Positions 34,209-42,904 of a stretch of DNA of 64,000 bases are shown in pieces. The DNA lies in assembly GCA_023417315.1 (NCBI GenBank), contig JAEZFW010000017.1:1-64000 (forward strand), in the 5' to 3' direction. Source of the stretch: Pseudomonadota bacterium (lineage in GTDB: Bacteria; Pseudomonadota; Gammaproteobacteria; Steroidobacterales; Steroidobacteraceae). The notes beneath the pieces are model-generated. The model was not told the origin of the DNA. It saw only the letters and a list, made by a program, of their open reading frames with translations, and did not search any database. Made by a program: the position numbers and the translations under genes. The stretch's first letter is position 1; each line of letters opens with the position of its first letter.

Positions 34209-34313
34209 AGGAAGGGGATAGGGGATAGGGGATAGTCAGAAGCCCAGCACGCTGGATGACTGCCTTGTCTTCCCTCTTCCTATCTCCTATCCCCTATCCC
34301 CTATCCCCTGCCT
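34209..34313. repeat. Inverted heptad element between rlmB and rpsF
   Basis: Three exact GGGGATA units (34214-34234) are followed by GTCAGA (34235-34240). The right arm (34279-34313) has the inverse, three TATCCCC-phase units plus one variant. Including flanks the arms match over about 27 bases. The right arm encodes the last residues and the stop codon of rlmB. Confidence 0.9.
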
Positions 34314-35045
34314 CTGTCTCAGGGCCTCATACAGCACGACGCCCGTAGCAACGGACACGTTGAGACTCTCGACTACGCCTCGCATCGGAATGCTTACCAG
34401 CGCATCGCAGTGCTCCCGGGTAAGGCGTCGCAGACCGCTCCCTTCGGCGCCGAGCACGAGTGCGAGCGGCCCCGTCAGCCGAGTTTCGAACACGGATTTC
34501 TCGGCCTCATCGTCCGTGCCGACGATCCACACTTCCCGTTCCTTGAGCCAGCGCAAAGTACGCGCCAGATTCGTGACCTGAATGAGGGGCATGGTCTCTG
34601 CGGCGCCGGAAGCGACCTTCCGCACGGTCGGCGAGAGCCCTGCTGCGCGATCGCGCGGCACGATGACCGCGTTCACGCCGGCCGCATCTGCCGTCCTGAG
34701 ACAAGCACCCAAGTTGTGCGGATCCTGCACGCCATCGAGCACGAGCAAGAAAGCCGGCATCGTTGCGCGATCCAAGATCTCATCGAGTGCGCCTTCGCCG
34801 AGCGTTCCCATCGGACGCACCTGCAGGCACGCGCCTTGATGATGATCGCTGCCCGCGAGCCGCTCGAGCTCGCGCGCATCGCGCCACTCAGTGCGAATGC
34901 CCGCTGCTTGCGCAACTCGCATGAGCTCGCTCATACGGGCATCTTCGCGCCCCTTCTGCAATAGGAGCAGCGATGCTCGTTCAGGCCGCTGTGCAAGCAG
35001 GGTTCGCACCGCGTGCAGACCGAAAACGATCGAACCTTCGCTCAT
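34287..35045 (-). CDS. rlmB: 23S rRNA (guanosine-2'-O-)-methyltransferase RlmB
   Basis: The 252-residue SpoU-type methyltransferase modifies G2251 of 23S rRNA. It has the N-terminal substrate-binding domain (FGLHAVRTLL) and the SPOUT knot motifs LVLDGVQDPHNLGACLRTA, LVLGAEGSGLRRLTRE and IPMRGVVESLNVSVATGVVLYE. The ATG at 35045 overlaps the rnr stop (ATGA). The C-terminal GIGDRG comes from an intergenic heptad repeat, so the native end was probably replaced or extended by it. Confidence 0.97.
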   Translation of the reverse strand: MSEGSIVFGLHAVRTLLAQRPERASLLLLQKGREDARMSELMRVAQAAGIRTEWRDARELERLAGSDHHQGACLQVRPMGTLGEGALDEILDRATMPAFLLVLDGVQDPHNLGACLRTADAAGVNAVIVPRDRAAGLSPTVRKVASGAAETMPLIQVTNLARTLRWLKEREVWIVGTDDEAEKSVFETRLTGPLALVLGAEGSGLRRLTREHCDALVSIPMRGVVESLNVSVATGVVLYEALRQRQGIGDRG

Positions 35046-37279
35046 CTGCGACCTCGACGCCTCTGCCACGGGCCTCGCGCTTGGCGAGGTGCCGAACGCA
35101 CCTCCGCGAGCTCGAAGTCGATCTTGCGCTCGTCGATGATGACGTTGATGAGGCGCACGCGCAGATGATCGCCGAGTCTAAAGACACGTCCACTGCGTGC
35201 CGCCACCATGCGAAAGCCTGACTTGTCTCGCGTGAAATAATCGGCACCCAGCGCACTCACGTGAATCAAACCGTCGATCTGCAGCCCCTTGACGCGCACG
35301 AACAAACCGAAGTCGACGACGCTCGTGACGATGACATCGAACTCCTCGCCGATCTTGTCTTGCATGTACTCGCACTTGAGCCACGACAGTGCATCGCGGG
35401 TTGCCTCGTCCGCTCGCCGCTCGGTGAAGGAGCATTGCTGGCCGAGCTGCACCATCGTGTTCGCCTGCCATGCGAAGGAGGCGCCATAACCTGCCTGCAA
35501 GATATGACGGATGCCGCGATGAACCATCAAATCGGGATAGCGGCGGATCGGCGAAGTGAAGTGTACGTACTCCGAGAGCGCGAGCCCGAAGTGGCCGATG
35601 TTCGCGGGCTGATACACCGCTTGCGGTAACGAGCGCACTACGACGGTTTCGATCAACTCGGCCTCTTCGTTGCCGACGATCTTGCGCAAAACCTCACTCA
35701 GGTCTTTCGGCTCGAGCTCGCGATCAGTCGGCAGATGAATGCCGAAGCCTTGCAAAAACTGCCGCAACTGCTCGAGACGATCTTCTTCGGGTTGCCCATG
35801 CACTCGATACAAAGTCGCGATCTTGTGCTTCTTGAGAAACTTCGCCGCCTGCACGTTCGCCGCGATCATGCATTCTTCGATCAAGCGATGCGCATCGTTA
35901 CGGGTGTACTCGATGAACGCTGCCACTCGGCCCTCGGCGTCGAATCGAACCTTCAACTCCGGCGCATCGAAATCGAGCGCACCGCGTTGCAGGCGCGCGC
36001 GATGCAAAGCGCGAAAGACAGCGTGCAGCTCGCTCAACTGCGGCCCGAGCGCACGCACTTCTTCATCCTGCATCGCCGATGGGTTCGCCAGGTAAGCTGC
36101 GACTTTCGTGTACGTGAGCCGCGCACGTGAGCGCATGATGCCTTCGAAGAATCGCGAGCGAGTGACCTTGCCGTCGGGCGTCACACGCATCTCGCACGCA
36201 AGGCACAAGCGGTCGACGTGCGGGTTCAAGGAGCACAGTCCGTTCGACAGTGCCTCCGGCAGCATCGGCAGCACACGATTGGGGAAATACACCGATGTGC
36301 CGCGATGTTGTGCTTCGCGGTCGAGCGCTGATTCCGGCGCGACGTAGGTCGCCACATCGGCGATCGCGACGATCAGCCGCCACCCTCCTCTGATCGCCTC
36401 GCACCACACTGCATCGTCGAAGTCGCGCGCATCCTCCCCATCGATCGTGACGAGCGGCAACTCGCGAATGTCTTCGCGATCTCGCTTTGCAGCCGCGCTG
36501 ACCTGCGAACCGAATCGTTCGGCCTCTTGAACGGCTTCAGGCGGGAACTCGAACGGCAATCCGTGCGAATGGATCGCGATCTCTGTTTCCATGCCTGGCG
36601 CAGCATGCTCGCCGAGGACGCGCGTCACGTGTCCGAGCGGCTGTGCGGTCTTGGAGGGTTGCTCGATGAGTCGAACGAGCACCACTTGGCCCGGCTTCGC
36701 ACCGGCCAAGTGCGGCCTCGGTACGAGCACGCGATGCCCGATCCGCGGATTGTCTGGCACTACGAAACAGATTCCCGACTCATCGTACAAGCGCCCCACG
36801 ATCTCGTGCGTGCCGTGCTCGAGAACTTCAACGATCGTGCCTTCTGGCCGGCCGCGAAAGTCGTGGCCCGTGGTACGCACTGCGACACGATCGCCATGTA
36901 TGACCTCGAGCATCTGGCGCGGCGACAGAAAGATGGGAGCGGTTCGATCGTCGGGCATGACGAAGCCATAACCATCGCGGTGCGCGCTGACCGCACCGAC
37001 GATGAGCGGCAATCGCTCGCGCAGGCAGTACTCGTCGCGACGATTACGAACGATCTCGCCCGCCTGGACCAAGCTTTCAAGCTCAAACGTCAAACGGGCT
37101 CTTGCCGCAGTACTAGACCTGCGCAGACGGTCGGCTAACTCATCGAGCGTCAGGGGCCTACCCGCATCCCGCAAGGCGTCCGTGACAGGTGCTGCCCCCT
37201 CATTCCTGCGGCTTGGCGCAGGAGGTTTCTGGCCACTTTTCGGCGGACGTGAGCGACGTGATTTCTTCTTACGATGCAT
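35042..37279 (-). CDS. rnr: Ribonuclease R
   Basis: The 745-residue 3'-5' exoribonuclease degrades structured RNA. It has a basic N-terminus (MHRKKKSRRSRPPKSG), a winged-helix region (about 35-95), cold-shock domains, the RNB catalytic domain (about 240-580; DGEDARDFDDAVW with the metal-binding aspartates, FTSPIRRYPDLMVHR) and a C-terminal S1 domain with a basic tail. The ATG at 37279 has a GAGGGA upstream; other in-frame ATGs exist up to 37342. It forms a coupled pair with rlmB. Confidence 0.96.
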   Translation of the reverse strand: MHRKKKSRRSRPPKSGQKPPAPSRRNEGAAPVTDALRDAGRPLTLDELADRLRRSSTAARARLTFELESLVQAGEIVRNRRDEYCLRERLPLIVGAVSAHRDGYGFVMPDDRTAPIFLSPRQMLEVIHGDRVAVRTTGHDFRGRPEGTIVEVLEHGTHEIVGRLYDESGICFVVPDNPRIGHRVLVPRPHLAGAKPGQVVLVRLIEQPSKTAQPLGHVTRVLGEHAAPGMETEIAIHSHGLPFEFPPEAVQEAERFGSQVSAAAKRDREDIRELPLVTIDGEDARDFDDAVWCEAIRGGWRLIVAIADVATYVAPESALDREAQHRGTSVYFPNRVLPMLPEALSNGLCSLNPHVDRLCLACEMRVTPDGKVTRSRFFEGIMRSRARLTYTKVAAYLANPSAMQDEEVRALGPQLSELHAVFRALHRARLQRGALDFDAPELKVRFDAEGRVAAFIEYTRNDAHRLIEECMIAANVQAAKFLKKHKIATLYRVHGQPEEDRLEQLRQFLQGFGIHLPTDRELEPKDLSEVLRKIVGNEEAELIETVVVRSLPQAVYQPANIGHFGLALSEYVHFTSPIRRYPDLMVHRGIRHILQAGYGASFAWQANTMVQLGQQCSFTERRADEATRDALSWLKCEYMQDKIGEEFDVIVTSVVDFGLFVRVKGLQIDGLIHVSALGADYFTRDKSGFRMVAARSGRVFRLGDHLRVRLINVIIDERKIDFELAEVRSAPRQARGPWQRRRGRR

Positions 37280-37314
37280 GTTTTTTCTTCCCTCGGTTGC
37301 GCTCGGTGTCGTCA

Positions 37315-37343
37315 TTGACACCCCGATACGCCGTCTGTACATT
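37315..37343 (+). promoter_or_regulatory. Sigma-70 promoter of tRNA-Leu
   Basis: A perfect -35 TTGACA (37315-37320) is followed after 17 bases by a -10 TACATT (37338-37343) and then a GC-rich discriminator (GGCGCGCC), the pattern of growth-rate-controlled stable-RNA promoters. The tRNA begins 43 bases downstream of the -10. Confidence 0.75.
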
Positions 37344-37385
37344 GGCGCGCCTCGTGCGGGGACCCTTCCCGCGTTCCCCTCTTAT

Positions 37386-37470
37386 GCCCAGGTGGCGGAA
37401 CTGGTAGACGCGCTGGTTTCAGGTACCAGTGGAGCGATCCGTGGAGGTTCGAGTCCTCTCCTGGGCACCA
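37386..37470 (+). tRNA. tRNA-Leu (anticodon CAG)
   Basis: An 85-base tRNA with acceptor stem GCCCAGG/CCTGGGC, anticodon stem CTGGT/ACCAG and loop TTCAGGT giving anticodon CAG, a long variable arm (GGAGCGATCC region) as expected for a class II leucine tRNA, a GGTTCGAGTCC T arm and an encoded CCA. An inverted repeat element follows eight bases after the CCA. Confidence 0.97.
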
Positions 37471-37477
37471 TCAAGAT

Positions 37478-37577
37478 GTGATTGGTGATTAGTGATTCGC
37501 GGGTAGTCAGAGACCACCTCGCGAGTCACCTTCGCCCCATCTTACGACCCGCTAATCACGAGTCACGGCTCAGTTCC
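37478..37577. repeat. Inverted heptad element between tRNA-Leu and purA
   Basis: Left arm 37478-37505 has GTGATTG, GTGATTA, GTGATTC, GCGGGTA, followed by GTCAGA at 37506-37511. The right arm (37550-37577) is the inverse. It lies between the tRNA 3' end and the convergent purA stop and may act as a transcription stop for both. Confidence 0.85.
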
Positions 37578-37579
37578 CG

Positions 37580-38872
37580 TCAATCAAACGGGTGTTTGAG
37601 CACGATTGTTTCGCTGCGATCCGGGCCGGTCGAGATGATGGAGATCGGCGCACCCACGAGCACCTCCAAGCGGCGCAGATACGCTTGCGCATTACGCGGT
37701 AGATCATCGAACGATTTGATCCCCGCCGTGCTTTCCTTCCACCCTGGGTGCTCTTCGTAAATCGGAGCACAAATCGCCAGCGCATCGGCTCCGACCGGCA
37801 GCAGATCGCGACGCTCGCCTCGGACTTTGTACGCGACCGCCACGCGAACCGTGTCGAGTCCGTCGAGCACATCGAGCTTTGTAATGCATAAACCCGAGAT
37901 GCCGTTGATCTCGACGACGCGGCGCAAGCCCGCGGCATCGAACCAACCGCAGCGACGCGGTCGTCCAGTCACGGAGCCGTATTCGTTTCCCTTGACGCGC
38001 AGGTGCTCACCGATTTCATCGTCGAGCTCCGTCGGGAAGGGTCCACTTCCAACGCGAGTGGCATACGCCTTCGCCACACCGAGCACATAGTGCAGATGCT
38101 GCGGCCCCACGCCCGCACCAACGGATGCTTGTCCCGCGACGCAGTTGCTGGAAGTCACGAATGGATAAGTGCCGTGATCGATGTCGAGCAGCGCCGCCTG
38201 CGCCCCTTCGAACAACACGCGCTTACCGGCGCGCATCAAGGCATTCACCTCGCCCGAGACATCCGCGACCATCGGCTGCAAACGTTCGGCAAAGGCCAGA
38301 GCCTCATCGAGGGTTTGCTGGAAGTCGACGGTCTGCACCTTGAAGTAATTGCGCAGCACGAAGTTGTGATAGTCGAGCACTTCGCCGAGCTTCGCTGCGA
38401 ACCGCTCGCGTGCAAACAAGTCCTGCACGCGGATCGCTCGGCGCGCCACCTTGTCTTCGTAGGCGGGTCCGATGCCACGTCCCGTCGTGCCGATTTTCGC
38501 CTCGCCCATCGCCGCTTCGCGCGCCTGATCGACCGCGATGTGGTGTGGAAGAATCAACGGGCACGTTTCTGAAATGCGAAGGCGCTTCGGGACATCGATT
38601 CCCGCGCGCTCGAGCTCACCCATCTCTTCGAACAACGCCTTCGGCGAGAGCACGACGCCATTGCCGATGAAGCACGTCACACCGTCATGGAGGATGCCGG
38701 AAGGAATGAGCCGCAGGATGGTCTTCTTGCCGTTGATGACGAGCGTGTGCCCAGCGTTGTGGCCGCCCTGGAAGCGCACGACGGCGGACACGCGATCCGT
38801 GAGCAGATCGACGATCTTGCCCTTACCTTCATCGCCCCACTGAGCGCCGATGACTACGACATTCTTCTTCAT
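37580..38872 (-). CDS. purA: Adenylosuccinate synthetase
   Basis: The 430-residue GTP-dependent enzyme joins IMP and aspartate in AMP synthesis. It has the N-terminal GAQWGDEGKGKIVD P-loop, GGHNAGHT, the GIGPAYEDK stretch and the C-terminal GTP-binding TKLDVLDGL. Length matches E. coli PurA (432). The start lies nine bases after the DUF2065 gene, so it is probably the last gene of the hflX-hflK-hflC transcript. Confidence 0.98.
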   Translation of the reverse strand: MKKNVVVIGAQWGDEGKGKIVDLLTDRVSAVVRFQGGHNAGHTLVINGKKTILRLIPSGILHDGVTCFIGNGVVLSPKALFEEMGELERAGIDVPKRLRISETCPLILPHHIAVDQAREAAMGEAKIGTTGRGIGPAYEDKVARRAIRVQDLFARERFAAKLGEVLDYHNFVLRNYFKVQTVDFQQTLDEALAFAERLQPMVADVSGEVNALMRAGKRVLFEGAQAALLDIDHGTYPFVTSSNCVAGQASVGAGVGPQHLHYVLGVAKAYATRVGSGPFPTELDDEIGEHLRVKGNEYGSVTGRPRRCGWFDAAGLRRVVEINGISGLCITKLDVLDGLDTVRVAVAYKVRGERRDLLPVGADALAICAPIYEEHPGWKESTAGIKSFDDLPRNAQAYLRRLEVLVGAPISIISTGPDRSETIVLKHPFD

Positions 38873-38881
38873 GATAGCGAG

Positions 38882-39073
38882 CTATGAACGAACGAAATAA
38901 AGGAGCGCCATACCCGCACTCATGCTGATCAGTCCCCAAATCCGCAGGTAATTGTCGGCCATGCTCGCGAGCGATGCCATCATCCGTTTCATCCACTGGG
39001 GATTCAGAAACGGCATGATGCCTTCCAGAATGAGATAGAGCGCGACGGCCGCGAACAGGTCGGACCACTGCAT
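38882..39073 (-). CDS. DUF2065 (YjeT-like) small membrane protein
   Basis: The 63-residue protein (MQWSDLFAAVALYLILEGIM at its start) has two transmembrane helices and the family stretch MPFLNPQWMKRMM. DUF2065 genes lie between hflC and purA in many gammaproteobacteria. The ATG at 39073 is chosen because the longer frame to 39358 lies inside hflC antisense-free overlap and is not coding. Function unknown. Confidence 0.85.
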   Translation of the reverse strand: MQWSDLFAAVALYLILEGIMPFLNPQWMKRMMASLASMADNYLRIWGLISMSAGMALLYFVRS

Positions 39074-39083
39074 GGCCGACCTG

Positions 39084-39953
39084 TCAGCGCCGATTCGCGC
39101 GATGCAAGTATTTGAAGAAGTCGCTGTCGGGTGAAATGACGAGCACGTCGCTCTCGGTTCCGATCGATTGCCGATACGCCTCGAGGCTGCGATAGAAGGA
39201 ATAGAAGTCCGCGTTCTTCTGGAATGCCTGCGCATAGATTTCAGCGGCACGCGCATCCCCTTCACCGCGAATGATTGATGCATCGCGACGAGCATCGGCG
39301 AGGATTTCGGTGCGCTGGCGATCCGCTTCGGCGCGTAGCTTCTCGGCGCTCTCCGCACCGCGAGCGCGCAGCTCCTTCGCTTGACGATCGAAATCCTGGC
39401 GCATGCGCGAGAACACGGACTCGCTCACTTCATCTGGCAAATCGATCTTTTTCACGCGCACATCGACGAGCTCCAGACCCAGACCCGCGGTGGGCCCGAG
39501 CGTGATCTTGAGGATCTCGCCGGTGAACTCAGCGCGCTCGGCCGCCACGACCTGCTGAATCGTGCGGCGGGCAATGACGCCTTTGATGCCGTCTTTCACG
39601 ATACTGCCAAGACGCCCAGCGGCTACGTCCTCATCGCCACCCGTCGCCTGGTAATACCGCGAGACGTCATTGATGCGCCATTTGATATAGAAGTCGATGC
39701 GCAGGATCTTGCCTTCGCTCGTCAGGAATTGCTCGGAAGGGTAGTTGTTCGTGATGATGCGGCGCTCGAACTTACGAACGTTGTTCACCATCGGCATCAT
39801 GAAATGAAGGCCGGGGGCGTAGTCCGATCGCACGATCTCGCCGAAGCGGAACTTGATCGCGAGCTCCGTCTCCCGCACGGTGAACGCGGACATCGCAAGC
39901 GCGATCAAAGCGATCGTACCGACGATGAGCGCCAAGAAAGCGCGGTTAGCCAT
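39084..39953 (-). CDS. hflC: HflC, FtsH protease modulator
   Basis: The 289-residue SPFH/prohibitin protein has an N-terminal transmembrane helix (about 5-25), the SPFH domain and a long coiled coil (EKLRAEADRQRTEILADAR). With HflK it forms a periplasm-exposed cage around FtsH. It overlaps the hflK stop by one base, and the motif GEGDARAAEIYAQAF near the C-terminus is typical. Confidence 0.97.
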   Translation of the reverse strand: MANRAFLALIVGTIALIALAMSAFTVRETELAIKFRFGEIVRSDYAPGLHFMMPMVNNVRKFERRIITNNYPSEQFLTSEGKILRIDFYIKWRINDVSRYYQATGGDEDVAAGRLGSIVKDGIKGVIARRTIQQVVAAERAEFTGEILKITLGPTAGLGLELVDVRVKKIDLPDEVSESVFSRMRQDFDRQAKELRARGAESAEKLRAEADRQRTEILADARRDASIIRGEGDARAAEIYAQAFQKNADFYSFYRSLEAYRQSIGTESDVLVISPDSDFFKYLHRANRR

Positions 39954-41107
39954 TATCGTGATCCTCGCGTGCGACGGTCACTCTCGACCGTGCCTGTGGC
40001 CGATGAGCTGCTGCCCTCGACCGTCATCGTCGTCTCCGACTCGCCTTGCCGAGTCGGACGGCGCGCCTGTTCCAGCAGCTTGTCGATCGGCAGATAGATC
40101 AAATTGCCGCTGCGGTCGGTGTCGAGCACGACCTTCTTCGAGCTCGCGAGCACGCTCTGAATCGTCTCGATGTACATGCGCTCGCGCGTGACAGCGGGCG
40201 CCTGCTCGTACTCTGCGAGCACCTTCAAGAAGCGCTGCGTTTCGCCCTCGGCGTCTGCGATGACTCGCGAGCGATACGCCTGGGCATCCTGCGCGTAGCG
40301 CACGCCTTCGCCGCGCGCACGAGGGATGAGATCGTTCGCATAGGCTTGCGCCGCGAGCGAGAAGCGGTCGCGATCCTCCCGCGCCTTGATCGCATCTTGC
40401 TGCGCAGTGGCGACTTCGGTCGGCACACGCACGTCCTGCAAGTTGACGCTCGTCACCTCGAGGCCGGACTTGTACGCATCGAGCGTCCGCTGAATGAGCT
40501 CCTTCGTGTCCGCGACGATCTGCTGACGTCCCGACTCGAGCACGTCGTTCAAGCGGCTGCGTCCGACGATTTCGCGGATGGCGCTCTCGCTCACTTCGCG
40601 CAATGTCTGCTCTGGCTCGAGCACGTTGAAGGCGAAGTCGAGCGCGTTCGCGCGACGGAACTGCACTTCCAAATTGATGTCGACGAGCGTTTCGTCCGAG
40701 GTGAGCATTCGCGTCTGTTCGCTGAAGCTCTGAATCGATTGGATGTTGACGATCTGCTTCGTTTCGATCGGCCATGGCAAGTGCCAGCGCAGACCCGGTT
40801 GTGTGGTCGCCACGTACTTACCGAAACGCATCACAAGAGCGCGTTCGGCAGCATCGACCTGGTAGAGCCCCGTGAACGCCCAAATCGCGAGAATCACGAT
40901 CGCTATCGTGCCGATGCTGAATCCACGCGCTGGCCCGGAGCCGCCCACGCCGCGGGGACCGCCGCTGCCGCCGAAGATCCCTCCAAATCTGCGCCGCAGA
41001 TTGCGGAAGACTTCATCGAGGTCGGGCGGACCCTGCTCGGGTTTGTTGCCGCCGCCCCAAGGGTTACGTTTGCCCCCGGAGCCGCCGCCGGATTCGTTCC
41101 ACGCCAT
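39953..41107 (-). CDS. hflK: HflK, FtsH protease modulator
   Basis: The 384-residue partner of HflC starts with a Gly-rich cytoplasmic segment (MAWNESGGGSGGKRNPWGGG), a transmembrane helix (about 68-86), an SPFH domain (ERALVMRFGKYVATTQPGL) and a coiled coil (EGETQRFLKVLAEY). The C-terminal tail is Ser/Arg-rich. It lies 43 bases after hflX. Confidence 0.97.
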   Translation of the reverse strand: MAWNESGGGSGGKRNPWGGGNKPEQGPPDLDEVFRNLRRRFGGIFGGSGGPRGVGGSGPARGFSIGTIAIVILAIWAFTGLYQVDAAERALVMRFGKYVATTQPGLRWHLPWPIETKQIVNIQSIQSFSEQTRMLTSDETLVDINLEVQFRRANALDFAFNVLEPEQTLREVSESAIREIVGRSRLNDVLESGRQQIVADTKELIQRTLDAYKSGLEVTSVNLQDVRVPTEVATAQQDAIKAREDRDRFSLAAQAYANDLIPRARGEGVRYAQDAQAYRSRVIADAEGETQRFLKVLAEYEQAPAVTRERMYIETIQSVLASSKKVVLDTDRSGNLIYLPIDKLLEQARRPTRQGESETTMTVEGSSSSATGTVESDRRTRGSR

Positions 41108-41150
41108 GTTGGAGAATGCTCTGTCGAAAGGTAGATTCTTGAGTGAAGCG

Positions 41151-42494
41151 TCAGCCGACCCACGAAGTCGAGCCGCGGGATTTTAGGAACGGCTCGTTGT
41201 GCGCACAAGTTTTCTCGGCCGGCTCGAGGTTTAGGTGCTCGGCCCGGCAGATCGTCTCAAAGGCATGCCGCGGCATCGAAATCTCGAGCTCGATCGCTCC
41301 GCCGGGCAGCGATGTCTCGGCGAGAACGGCACCTGCGGCGAAGAATTTCGCGCGCGCCCGCCCCTCATCCGGTTGTAACACGATATGCCGATGAACGAGC
41401 TCGGGTCCCAGAAAACGACCGATGGCTTCGACCAGAAGATCCAACCCGGAGCCAGTCTGCGCTGACAGCCACACGCGACGAACGCGCCCTTCCTCATCGA
41501 CCTCGATGCGCGGCGTTTCCTCGAGCAGGTCGACCTTGTTATAGACCTCGATCTGCGGCAGGTCGCCCGCGCCAACCTCCGCCAGCACCTCGTTGACTTG
41601 CGCGATCCGCTCGGCCCGATTCGGATCGGCGGCATCGATGACGTGCAACAGGACCGCAGCTTCGCGCGCCTCCTGCAGCGTCGATCTGAATGCAGCCACT
41701 AGCTCGTGCGGCAGCTCACGCACAAAGCCCACCGTGTCGGCCAGCAGAGCGAAGCGTGCATCGGGCAGCTCGAGCCGACGCACGGTCGGATCGAGCGTCG
41801 CGAACAATTGATTAGCCGCATACGCCTCGGCTCCCGTCATTCGGTTGAACAACGTCGATTTGCCCGCATTCGTATATCCCACGAGCGCGACCGTCGGAAT
41901 CTCCGCTCGCTTGCGTTCGCGTCGCGTCGTCTCCCGTTGGGTAACGACCTTGTCCAGACGTGCGTTGAGCGTCTTGATGCGGTTCGCTAGCAAGCGCCGG
42001 TCGGTTTCGAGCTGCGTTTCGCCAGGACCTCGCAGACCGATACCGCCTTTCTGCCGCTCGAGGTGGGTCCAGCCTCTTACGAGTCTGGTCGCCAGATGTT
42101 TGAGCTGGGCAAGCTCGACTTGGAGCTGACCTTCGAAGCTGCGCGCACGCTGCGCGAAGATATCGAGAATGAGTCCCGTGCGATCAAGCACTCGACAGCG
42201 GATGAACGCCTCGAGATTGCGCTCCTGACTCGGTGAGAGTGCGTGATCGAAAACGACGAGGTCGGCGCCGAGCGCCTGCACGCGATCGCGGATCTCTTCT
42301 GCCTTGCCGCTGCCGACGAACAACCGGGGATCTGGCGCTCGACGCGTGCCGGTGACGAGCTCGAGCACATCCGCGCCTGCGGAACGCGCAAGTGCGTCGA
42401 ACTCGCTCAGCTCGTCTTCACTCGGAGATCGTCCGAGACCGATCCGTACTAGAAGCGCGCGTTCGCCGCTGCGCGGTCGCTCAAACAACGGCAA
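41151..42494 (-). CDS. hflX: Ribosome-rescue GTPase HflX
   Basis: The 447-residue protein has the HflX N-terminal ATP-binding region (VFDHALSPSQERNLEAF), a coiled linker and the G domain with P-loop ALVGYTNAGKSTLFNRM, DTVGFVRELPHELV and NKVD. It splits stalled 70S ribosomes. It lies 15 bases after hfq, the usual order miaA-hfq-hflX. Confidence 0.97.
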   Translation of the reverse strand: MPLFERPRSGERALLVRIGLGRSPSEDELSEFDALARSAGADVLELVTGTRRAPDPRLFVGSGKAEEIRDRVQALGADLVVFDHALSPSQERNLEAFIRCRVLDRTGLILDIFAQRARSFEGQLQVELAQLKHLATRLVRGWTHLERQKGGIGLRGPGETQLETDRRLLANRIKTLNARLDKVVTQRETTRRERKRAEIPTVALVGYTNAGKSTLFNRMTGAEAYAANQLFATLDPTVRRLELPDARFALLADTVGFVRELPHELVAAFRSTLQEAREAAVLLHVIDAADPNRAERIAQVNEVLAEVGAGDLPQIEVYNKVDLLEETPRIEVDEEGRVRRVWLSAQTGSGLDLLVEAIGRFLGPELVHRHIVLQPDEGRARAKFFAAGAVLAETSLPGGAIELEISMPRHAFETICRAEHLNLEPAEKTCAHNEPFLKSRGSTSWVG

Positions 42495-42509
42495 ACTCCG
42501 ACAGCGAGC

Positions 42510-42770
42510 TCATTCGCTGGATGCGCTGGACTCCGCGCCTTCTTCGTCGCCCGTTGGCAGGCGAATTGCGCGCGCCGGGACCACGGTGGAGATCGCGTGT
42601 TTGTAAACCATCTGGCTCACGCTGTTCTTGAGCAGCACGACGAACTGATCGAACGAATCGATCTGCCCCTGCAGCTTGATACCATTCACCAGATAGATCG
42701 AGACGGGAACGCGCTCCTTGCGCAGGGTGTTCAGGAACGGGTCCTGTAATGATTGCCCTCTGGCCATCAT
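42510..42770 (-). CDS. hfq: RNA chaperone Hfq
   Basis: The 86-residue protein contains QDPFLNTLRKERVPVSIYLV, the Sm1 motif, and the Sm2 motif YKHAISTVVPAR, with the conserved NGIKLQGQI. AAGGAG four bases before tandem ATGs (42770 and 42767) fixes the start. The acidic C-terminus (DEEGAESSASSE) is short. Hfq pairs small RNAs with mRNAs, so the candidate small RNA at 56128-56246 could depend on it. Confidence 0.98.
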   Translation of the reverse strand: MMARGQSLQDPFLNTLRKERVPVSIYLVNGIKLQGQIDSFDQFVVLLKNSVSQMVYKHAISTVVPARAIRLPTGDEEGAESSASSE

Positions 42771-42904
42771 TTGTCTCCTTGTTATGACTTTGAATTCTTT
42801 GTTGAGCGTTTCCGACATTGCCGCTTCCATGCAGCCGGAGGACGGCCGACTTGCACCATCCAGTGCTCGTTGCAGTGCCGCAGTCTAACACAGCGATAAT
42901 CAGT

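Noticed and set aside
40046..41134. A 362-codon plus-strand frame opposite hflK
   Set aside because: Antisense shadow of the SPFH coiled-coil region; no start signal or motif.
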